From JAYSYM01 sp964543475 (GTDB lineage: Bacteria > Bdellovibrionota > Bdellovibrionia > Bdellovibrionales > JAMPXM01), in contig CAZIYJ010000008.1 of assembly GCA_964543475.1 (NCBI GenBank), positions 62,001 through 126,000 of the forward strand: 64,000 nt of DNA, read 5' to 3'. Positions within the stretch are counted from its first letter, which is position 1. Each line of letters begins with the position of its first letter. A program made the position numbers and the translations under genes. The notes beneath the pieces were generated by a model that was not told where the DNA came from, did no database searches, and was given only the letters and a program-made list of their open reading frames with translations. Below, piece by piece: positions 58,177 through 64,000 of this stretch.

Positions 58177-59331
58177 ATGAAAGATTATCTCTTCACGTCT
58201 GAATCAGTCTCTGAAGGACACCCAGACAAAGTTTCTGATCAAATTAGCGATGCCGTTCTTGATGCCATTCTCGCTCAAGATCCAAAAGGCCGCGTTGCTT
58301 GCGAAACTCTCGTTACAACAGGAATGGCAGTCGTTGCCGGAGAAGTAACGACAACAGCGCGAATCGACGTACCAACAATCGTCCGCGGTGTGATCAAAGA
58401 CATTGGTTACAACACTTCTGAAATGGGCTTCGATTATAAGAGCTGCGCAGTTCTCAACTCTCTCGGACAGCAAAGCCCTGATATCGCGATGGGTGTTGAT
58501 GCAAAAGAGCAAGGTGCCGGCGACCAAGGAATCATGTTTGGTTATGCAGTCAACGAAACTGCTGAGCACATGCCTCTCTCGATCGATCTCTCTCACAAAC
58601 TAGTAAAAGAATTAGCTCGCGTACGAAAAGCTGATCACAAATCTTTCCTTCGTCCCGATAGCAAGAGCCAAGTGACTGTCGAGTATGTCGATAACAAACC
58701 AAAGCGCGTTGATGCGATTGTTATCTCAACTCAGCACGATGAATTTGCGACACAAGAGATGATTCGTGAATTGATCATGGATCAAGTTATTAAAAAAATG
58801 ATTCCAGCTAACTGGATCGACTCAAAGACAAAATACTTCATCAACCCAACTGGCCGATTCGTTATCGGTGGTCCACACGGAGATTGCGGCCTCACGGGTC
58901 GTAAAATCATCGTTGATACTTACGGCGGTCACGGAGCGCACGGCGGGGGAGCTTTCTCAGGAAAAGATCCTTCGAAAGTTGACCGATCTGCTGCGTACGC
59001 TGCACGCCACATTGCTAAGAACATCGTTGCGGCCGGTCTTGCAGAACGATGCCTCATCCAGGTTTCTTACGCGATCGGTGTTGCGGAGCCAGTGAGTGTG
59101 ATGGTGAACGAATTCGGAACCGGAAAAGTCTCGTCTGAAAACTTATCGAAAGCTGTTCGCGAGATCTGGAGCCTTAAGCCAGCTGCAATTATTCAGCAGT
59201 TTGATCTTTTGAAGCCTAAGTACCGAGCAACTGCTGCCTACGGCCATTTCGGTCGAACTGAAGAAGGCATGACTTGGGAAAAAACTGATAAAGTTCAGGC
59301 ACTTCAGGAAGTCTGCAAGAACCTTAAGTAG
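58177..59331 (+). CDS. metK: S-adenosylmethionine synthetase
   Basis: A 384-residue enzyme that makes SAM from methionine and ATP. Landmarks: SVSEGHPDKVSDQISDAVLD, the diagnostic GAGDQGIMFGYAVNET, FINPTGRFVIGGPHGDCGLT, GGHGAHGGGAFSGKDPSK and VDRSAAYAARHIAKNIVAAG. All ATP, metal and methionine-binding segments are in place and the length is standard. A strong hairpin precedes it and two hairpins follow. SAM feeds, among many enzymes, the RlmN methyltransferase encoded earlier in the window. Confidence 0.97.
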   Translation: MKDYLFTSESVSEGHPDKVSDQISDAVLDAILAQDPKGRVACETLVTTGMAVVAGEVTTTARIDVPTIVRGVIKDIGYNTSEMGFDYKSCAVLNSLGQQSPDIAMGVDAKEQGAGDQGIMFGYAVNETAEHMPLSIDLSHKLVKELARVRKADHKSFLRPDSKSQVTVEYVDNKPKRVDAIVISTQHDEFATQEMIRELIMDQVIKKMIPANWIDSKTKYFINPTGRFVIGGPHGDCGLTGRKIIVDTYGGHGAHGGGAFSGKDPSKVDRSAAYAARHIAKNIVAAGLAERCLIQVSYAIGVAEPVSVMVNEFGTGKVSSENLSKAVREIWSLKPAAIIQQFDLLKPKYRATAAYGHFGRTEEGMTWEKTDKVQALQEVCKNLK

Positions 59332-59336
59332 GCAGG

Positions 59337-59382
59337 GCGCCCAGGCATCAGAGCCTGGCATCAAGGCAACAAGGCATGAAGT
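59337..59382. repeat. GGCAT/GGCAACAAGGC-type repeat after metK
   Basis: Contains CCAGGC/GCCTGG (59341-59358) as a six-base-pair hairpin and words CATCAAGGCAACAAGGCATG related to the units at 14221-14340 and 19617-19776. The relation is by shared words, not a full-length match. Confidence 0.5.
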
Positions 59383-59383
59383 G

Positions 59384-59418
59384 AATATATTCGAGGGACT
59401 TCGTCCTTCGAATATATT
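59384..59418 (+). terminator. Fifteen-base-pair hairpin downstream of metK
   Basis: AATATATTCGAGGGA pairs with TCCTTCGAATATATT around CTTCG, with a single mismatch. It lies between metK and the ribbon-helix-helix gene. The lower stem is AT-rich, so it may serve as a bidirectional terminator, but the following T run is missing. Confidence 0.6.
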
Positions 59419-59450
59419 GCAACGTATGGCAACATAGGCTAGAAAATCCC

Positions 59451-59657
59451 ATGGCCAAAAAACAGGCAACCACGATCTATATCACCGAAGAACAGCAAGC
59501 GGCGCTCAAAGATTTGAATCGCCGCTCGAAAGTTCCGGTTGCGGAGTACATCCGAGAGGGAATCAATTTGGTTCTCGAGAAGTATCGCGATCAATTGCCT
59601 GGGCAAATGGAGCTGGGCACGTCATTGGGGCTACCGAATGCGAAAGAAAAACGGTAA
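59451..59657 (+). CDS. Ribbon-helix-helix DNA-binding protein
   Basis: A 68-residue CopG/MetJ-type protein: beta strand ATTIYITEEQQAALKDLNRR followed by KVPVAEYIREGINLVLEKYR, the ribbon-helix-helix core at residues 6-46. The C-terminal tail (GQMELGTSLGLPNAKEKR) is short. There is no adjacent toxin gene, so it is probably not a toxin-antitoxin antitoxin. It might regulate metK or lepA or itself; no operator is identified. It starts about 33 bases after the metK downstream hairpin. Confidence 0.8.
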   Translation: MAKKQATTIYITEEQQAALKDLNRRSKVPVAEYIREGINLVLEKYRDQLPGQMELGTSLGLPNAKEKR

Positions 59658-59713
59658 GGTTCTCGAAAGAATTTCAGCAGCATAAAACATCTAAGCAACC
59701 GAGCCAGAATTTA

Positions 59714-61513
59714 ATGGATCCAAAGTACATCCGAAATTTTTCAATCATCGCACATATCGATCACGGTAAGTCGACTCTTGCGGATGGTCTTCTATCGCAC
59801 ACAGGTTCAGTTTCTGATCGCGAAAAGAAAGCTCAGTTCTTAGATAACATGGAGCTAGAGCGCGAACGCGGCATCACCATCAAAGCTCAAACAGTCCGTA
59901 TGAACTACAAAGCTGATGATGGAATCGTATATCAATTAAATTTGATCGATACTCCGGGGCACGTTGATTTCTCTTACGAAGTTTCACGAAGCCTTGCTGC
60001 CTGCGAAGGCGCTGTACTAGTTGTCGATGCTGCTCAAGGTGTTGAGGCACAAACTCTCGCCAACGTTTACCTTGCGATTGAAAACAATCTCGAGATTATT
60101 CCAGTCTTAAACAAAATCGATCTTCCTTCAGCTGATCCTGAAGGCGTAAAAAAACAAATCGAAGAGACTATTGGCATTGATTGTAGCGAAGCCATTTCTG
60201 CGAGTGCCAAAGAACAAATTGGAATTCGCGAAATCCTCGAAGCTGTTGTTAAAAAAGTTCCCCCACCAAAAGCAGATCGTAGTTTACCCTTGCGCGCATT
60301 AACTTTCGATTCGTGGTTCGACCCATACCAAGGTGTCGTGATTCTTTGTCGTGTCATGGACGGCGAAGTTAAAAAAGGCGAGCGCATTAAGTTTTTGGCG
60401 ACTGACAAGCAGTACGAAGTATTAAAGCTAGGTTCGTTTACTCCGTTTGCTACTGAATATCAGACTCTCCAAGCGGGAGAAGTGGGATATTTCATCTGTG
60501 GAATTAAAGACATCCGCGACGTTCAGGTCGGTGACACTGTTACAACGGCAGTAAGACCGGCGACTCAGCCTTTGGCAGGATTTAAGAGAATTAAGCCAAT
60601 GGTTTTCTCAGGCATTTTCCCAGTTGTCTCAACTGACTACGAAAATTTAAAAGTTGCTCTCGATAAACTTTGTCTCAATGACTCAAGCTTAAGTTTCGAG
60701 GTTGAGAAATCAGCAGCACTCGGCTTTGGCTATCGTTGTGGATTTTTGGGCCTGCTTCACATGGAGATCGTACAAGAGCGTCTCGAGCGCGAGTTCAATC
60801 TAAACTTGATCACAACGGCTCCGACAGTTGTGTACAAAGTCTTTACTCACGACGGTAAAGAAATGCGCCTTGAGAACCCGGCGTTCTTACCTGATCCAAC
60901 TAAGATTTTACGAATCGAAGAGCCTTACGTAAAAGTGACGGTTCACACTCCGTCAGAATTTATCGGTGGCATTTTGAAGCTCTGCGAAGACAAGCGTGGC
61001 ATTCAGCTTCAAATGAATTACGTCTCTGATAAGAAAGTGATGATCGAGTACAAGCTTCCGCTTAACGAGATGGTCATGGATTTCTATGATCGATTGAAGT
61101 CGATCTCTAAAGGTTACGCTTCTCTCGAGTATGAATTCATGGATTTCGAGGAGGGTGATCTCGAAAAGCTCGACATCCTCATTAACGGCGAGCCGATCGA
61201 TGCACTTTCACTGATTGTGCATACATCAAAGGCAGTCACGCGTGGCCGAAAGCTTTGCGAGAAGATGAAAGAACTTATCCCAAGACAACAATTCCAAATC
61301 GCAATTCAAGCAGCGATTGGTGCGAAGGTTGTAGCGCGCGAGACGATTGGGGCACTCCGTAAAGACGTGACAGCAAAATGTTATGGTGGTGACATTTCTC
61401 GTAAACGTAAGCTCTTAGAGAAACAAAAAGAAGGTAAGAAGCGCATGAAGTCGGTGGGCAGCGTCGATGTGCCACAAGAAGCCTTCTTAGCGATTCTTAA
61501 AGTCGAGGATTAG
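59714..61513 (+). CDS. lepA: Elongation factor 4 (LepA)
   Basis: A 599-residue translational GTPase of standard length. G1 IIAHIDHGKSTLADGLL, G2 ERERGITIKAQTVRM, G3 DTPGHVDFSYEVSRSLAACE, G4 VLNKIDLPSADPEGV; domain III/IV VDKLCLNDSSLSFEVEKSAA-like block (LDKLCLNDSSLSFEVEKSAA), GFGYRCGFLGLLHMEIVQER and the LepA-specific C-terminal AKCYGGDISRKRKLLEKQKE. It back-translocates or assists ribosomes. lepB follows by one base; the lepA-lepB order is widely conserved. Confidence 0.97.
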   Translation: MDPKYIRNFSIIAHIDHGKSTLADGLLSHTGSVSDREKKAQFLDNMELERERGITIKAQTVRMNYKADDGIVYQLNLIDTPGHVDFSYEVSRSLAACEGAVLVVDAAQGVEAQTLANVYLAIENNLEIIPVLNKIDLPSADPEGVKKQIEETIGIDCSEAISASAKEQIGIREILEAVVKKVPPPKADRSLPLRALTFDSWFDPYQGVVILCRVMDGEVKKGERIKFLATDKQYEVLKLGSFTPFATEYQTLQAGEVGYFICGIKDIRDVQVGDTVTTAVRPATQPLAGFKRIKPMVFSGIFPVVSTDYENLKVALDKLCLNDSSLSFEVEKSAALGFGYRCGFLGLLHMEIVQERLEREFNLNLITTAPTVVYKVFTHDGKEMRLENPAFLPDPTKILRIEEPYVKVTVHTPSEFIGGILKLCEDKRGIQLQMNYVSDKKVMIEYKLPLNEMVMDFYDRLKSISKGYASLEYEFMDFEEGDLEKLDILINGEPIDALSLIVHTSKAVTRGRKLCEKMKELIPRQQFQIAIQAAIGAKVVARETIGALRKDVTAKCYGGDISRKRKLLEKQKEGKKRMKSVGSVDVPQEAFLAILKVED

Positions 61514-61514
61514 A

Positions 61515-62276
61515 ATGTCAAAGATCACAGCGAACAAAAAGTTTTGGACTGAAGGTTGGGGCTCGTTCGGTATCGCAATCGGTATCGCACTTCTTATTCG
61601 TTGGTCATTGATGGAAGCTTACGTAATTCCAAGTGCCAGCATGCTTCCCTCGCTTTTAATTCATGACCACATCTTCGTAAATAAATTGGTTTACGGCGTT
61701 CGGGTGCCATTTAGCGAAAAGTGGCTTGTTGAATTCAAAAAACCAGTACGCGGTGAAGTCATCGTCTTCAAATACCCTCTCGATAAGGGCACATTCTTTA
61801 TCAAGCGAGTGGTTGGTGTACCTGGTGATGAAATTTCATATGAAAACGGAAAACTGATTCTCAACGGCAAGCAACTCGAAACTGCTGTACCCACTGAAGA
61901 CGAAGAAAAAATGTTTACTCAGTTAAGAGATGCCGACTTCCGCGCTGGCGGCAATATTCTCGATGCGACTGAAAACTACGTTCATTTGATGGAAAAACTT
62001 CCACCTGACTCTAATCATCCGCTTTTGCTTCGCAAAGGCGAGAGTTTTGGTAACAACAGTGGTCCTTGGACCGTTGGTGAGCGTGAACTCTTCGTGATGG
62101 GAGACAATCGTGACAACTCTCATGATTCTCGTCGTTGGGGTTTCGTTCCCGAAGAGAATGTTCTTGGTCGCGCCATGTTTGTTTGGCTGAGCTGCGAAGA
62201 CACACTTCCCGTAGTTTCATTCTTGTGTAATCCCGCAACAATTCGCTGGAACCGCTTCTTCTACAATGTTCGCTAG
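61515..62276 (+). CDS. lepB: Signal peptidase I, copy 1
   Basis: A 253-residue type I signal peptidase. The N-terminal anchor is FGIAIGIALLIRWSLMEAYV; the catalytic Ser is in IPSASMLPSLL, the general-base Lys in TFFIKRVVGVPGD, and box D/E is VMGDNRDNSHDSRRWGFVP. It has one anchor helix and the catalytic domain outside the cytoplasm, so it cleaves Sec and Tat signal peptides. It starts one base after lepA, with GAGGATTAG as ribosome-binding region, and overlaps copy 2 by 11 bases. Confidence 0.94.
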   Translation: MSKITANKKFWTEGWGSFGIAIGIALLIRWSLMEAYVIPSASMLPSLLIHDHIFVNKLVYGVRVPFSEKWLVEFKKPVRGEVIVFKYPLDKGTFFIKRVVGVPGDEISYENGKLILNGKQLETAVPTEDEEKMFTQLRDADFRAGGNILDATENYVHLMEKLPPDSNHPLLLRKGESFGNNSGPWTVGERELFVMGDNRDNSHDSRRWGFVPEENVLGRAMFVWLSCEDTLPVVSFLCNPATIRWNRFFYNVR

Positions 62277-63081
62277 AGCCAGCGGGCCAATCGATAAGCG
62301 AGGGACTTGGGCGAAGGCTCTGCTCTCGCTCACTTTTTCAATTTTCATAATTCTTGGCATAAGATGGGCTTTTCTCGAGCCTTATATCATTCCCTCTGAA
62401 AGCATGGTTCCGACTCTTTTAGTTCACGATCACATCGCCGTTAACAAGTTTGCCTACGGGCTTAGAGTTCCATTCACTCAAAAATGGTTGCTTAAATTTT
62501 CTGGTCCGAAGCGAGGCGATATCGTTGTTTTTAGATCAATCGAAGACCCGCAGACCTTTTTAATTAAAAGAGTAGTCGGTTTGCCCGGGGACAAAATTGA
62601 AACAAGCCATCGCTACCTAAAGATAAATGAAAAAGTTGTCGTGCAACGTGCTGCCACTGCTGAAGAACAATTGGCTTTTCGAGTTCGAGAGAATCGTAGT
62701 GGTGACTTAAATTCGAATTTTCCGTTTTTCATTGAGAATTTAGACGGCTTCGAACACATCATCGCGTATGAGGGAGAAGGAGATAAGGAAAATCCAATCT
62801 ACGAGGATGAAGATTTCTCGTCAGCATTAGGGGCAACTGCAACTGGCAAAGTATTGTTGCCCACAAAAGATTTCGAAGTTCCTCAAGGCCACTATTTCAT
62901 GATGGGCGATAATCGCGACAACTCCAGCGATAGCCGCATGTGGGGACCTCTTCCTCACGAAAATATTTTAGGCAGGGCGAGTGTAATTTGGCTTAGTTGC
63001 GACGAAATGGCCGAAGGCTCGAGCCGCCTTTGTAACTTTGCGACTCTCAGAAGTGAGCGCATATTCAGCAAAGTTCACTAG
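62266..63081 (+). CDS. lepB: Signal peptidase I, copy 2
   Basis: A 271-residue paralogue of copy 1. Anchor FSIFIILGIRWAFLEPYIIP, catalytic Ser in IPSESMVPTLL, Lys in TFLIKRVVGLPGDKIE, box D/E MMGDNRDNSSDSRMWGPLP. An acidic insert of about 60 residues (YEGEGDKENPIYEDEDFSSA) lies between the Lys and box E, in the same place as a shorter or different insert in copy 1. It starts at an ATG overlapping the copy 1 stop. Full catalytic residues imply an active enzyme, perhaps with different substrates. Confidence 0.93.
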   Translation: MFARASGPIDKRGTWAKALLSLTFSIFIILGIRWAFLEPYIIPSESMVPTLLVHDHIAVNKFAYGLRVPFTQKWLLKFSGPKRGDIVVFRSIEDPQTFLIKRVVGLPGDKIETSHRYLKINEKVVVQRAATAEEQLAFRVRENRSGDLNSNFPFFIENLDGFEHIIAYEGEGDKENPIYEDEDFSSALGATATGKVLLPTKDFEVPQGHYFMMGDNRDNSSDSRMWGPLPHENILGRASVIWLSCDEMAEGSSRLCNFATLRSERIFSKVH

Positions 63082-63126
63082 CTGCTCTGTTGCTTCCTAC
63101 TTAAGCTGTGGTTAAGCTAACTAGGC

Positions 63127-63837
63127 GTGGCAAAAAAAGATCCGATTCGTACCCGCATTTTACTTCGTGAATACCTCGAGAGTTTGATCGTTGCGGTCTT
63201 GCTTGCGTTGATCATCCGCTTTTTCGTGATTTCAGCTTACAAAATTCCCACCGGTTCAATGGTGCCGACTCTCAAAGTTGGCGACTTTATTTTTTCTTAT
63301 CGACTTCCTTATGGGGTTCCGATTCCGTTTTCTGGTGGCAAACGAATCGGGTCAGAGCTTCCAAAGCGAGGTGATGTCGTCGTTTTTCGTTATCCCGAAA
63401 ATCCTCGAGTTAATTACGTTAAACGGGTCATCGGTTTGCCCGGCGATCGAATTGAAATAAAGAATCACAGTCTCTACATTAACGATCTGCAGTCGACTTA
63501 CGAAATCAAATCGCCTGAGCTCATTGCAGACCTTCCCGGCAATGAGCTTTATGATGTCTATTCTGAGAAAGTAGGAGAGTCAGAGCACCTAATTCTTCGA
63601 AGTAAAAACGATGAAGCTGATTTCTTTGGTCCGATGGTGGTTCCACCGGGCCAAGTCTTTGTATTGGGAGATAATCGCGATACGAGCGATGACTCTCGCT
63701 ACTGGGGATCAGTTCCAGTTCAAAATTTAGACGGAAAAGTCGTCATGATTTGGATGTCGTTTGATTGGAACCATCGCTGGGGCGACAATCGCCTCCCAAC
63801 GATTAGAACCGAGCGACTCTTCAGATCGGTTGAGTAA
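63127..63837 (+). CDS. lepB: Signal peptidase I, copy 3
   Basis: A 236-residue third paralogue starting at GTG. Anchor ESLIVAVLLALIIRFFVIS, catalytic Ser in IPTGSMVPTLKVGDFIF, Lys in VNYVKRVIGLPGDRIE, and box D/E VLGDNRDTSDDSRYWGSVP. The wording differs more from copies 1 and 2 (no IPS[AE]SM, PYGVPIPFSGG after the Ser motif), suggesting an older split or separate origin. It starts 45 bases after copy 2. Confidence 0.92.
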   Translation: MAKKDPIRTRILLREYLESLIVAVLLALIIRFFVISAYKIPTGSMVPTLKVGDFIFSYRLPYGVPIPFSGGKRIGSELPKRGDVVVFRYPENPRVNYVKRVIGLPGDRIEIKNHSLYINDLQSTYEIKSPELIADLPGNELYDVYSEKVGESEHLILRSKNDEADFFGPMVVPPGQVFVLGDNRDTSDDSRYWGSVPVQNLDGKVVMIWMSFDWNHRWGDNRLPTIRTERLFRSVE

Positions 63838-63925
63838 GCTGTAGCGTGTGCCGCGCTGTAGCCTCAAAAATTTAATTCGGTCACGCATTGACGCAATTTC
63901 AAGGGTCGATCTAGCATAGGTTTTA

Positions 63926-64000
63926 ATGTCAATCACTGGTCGCTCTGTTCTTTCAACTCAAGATTTAACAATCGATCAAGCCCATTCAATTTTCGAATTA
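63926..64000 (+). CDS. pyrB: Aspartate carbamoyltransferase-like, N-terminus (runs off right edge)
   Basis: Only the first 25 residues are visible: MSITGRSVLSTQDLTIDQAH, then SIFEL. The LSTQDLTIDQAHSIFEL run resembles the opening of aspartate and ornithine carbamoyltransferases, where a DLs.eei..ll pattern precedes the catalytic domain. With pyrD and pyrG in the same window, pyrB is the most plausible identity. The evidence is a single short stretch, so confidence is limited. Confidence 0.5.
   Translation, partial: MSITGRSVLSTQDLTIDQAHSIFEL

Noticed and set aside
59451..59657. Toxin-antitoxin antitoxin
   Set aside because: The ribbon-helix-helix protein has no adjacent toxin frame on either strand; the next gene is lepA.

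Overview
The window looks like a chromosomal segment of a predatory or predator-related Bdellovibrionota bacterium (Bdellovibrio-like). This is inferred from gene content: an FHA-GGDEF protein with the architecture of the Bdellovibrio predation regulator DgcB, a Glt/Agl-type gliding-machinery operon, Gram-negative outer-membrane genes (KDO, heptose, Lpt), a Bdellovibrio-type Y1 transposase and many secreted or lipoprotein genes of unknown role. It is densely coded. No rRNA, tRNA, CRISPR array or prophage was seen.

Left part (1-13.3 kb): a glycosyltransferase running off the left edge, mutT, pyrD and gdhA on the minus strand; then hldE-type kinase, murI, a secreted protein, a Y1/HUH transposase preceded by a CAAA tetranucleotide tract, rlmN, a PfkB kinase, a coiled-coil protein, a metallophosphoesterase and pgi. 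Next (13.3-19.6 kb) come the DgcB-like FHA-GGDEF protein, an ECF sigma factor coupled to a 39-residue ORF and a putative anti-sigma protein, a foldback element, a minus-strand envelope group (aminopeptidase lipoprotein, beta-barrel, TonB-like) and a PilZ protein.

Middle (19.8-39.5 kb): PIN-PhoH ATPase, small envelope proteins, SlyD, a cupredoxin-like protein, an orphan CpaF ATPase, eno, ftsB, an XRE regulator and polA. Between polA and a lipoprotein gene lies a 560-bp cassette bounded by inverted repeats and holding a four-helix-bundle (23S-IVS-type) gene. Then come a FliL-like protein, an FHA sigma-54 activator, engB and a tight KDO/CTP operon (kdsB-pyrG-kdsD-kdsC-like) whose kdsC-like member has lost its catalytic aspartates.

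Right part (39.5-64 kb): a long operon for a Glt/Agl-like envelope-spanning motor (two beta-barrels, three TPR proteins, a CglF-like protein, an FHA-TonB protein and AglR/Q/S-like ExbB/ExbD proteins), followed by a lipoprotein and a GYF-GYF-PilZ protein. Then come a fused LptC-LptA, lptB, rpoN, RNase Y, hpf, metK, a ribbon-helix-helix protein, lepA, three tandem signal peptidases and the start of a pyrB-like gene.

Themes: c-di-GMP (GGDEF and two PilZ proteins) and FHA phospho-signalling (three FHA proteins) sit near a motility motor and envelope biogenesis. Several intergenic regions carry dispersed repeats or large palindromes that the genes do not explain.
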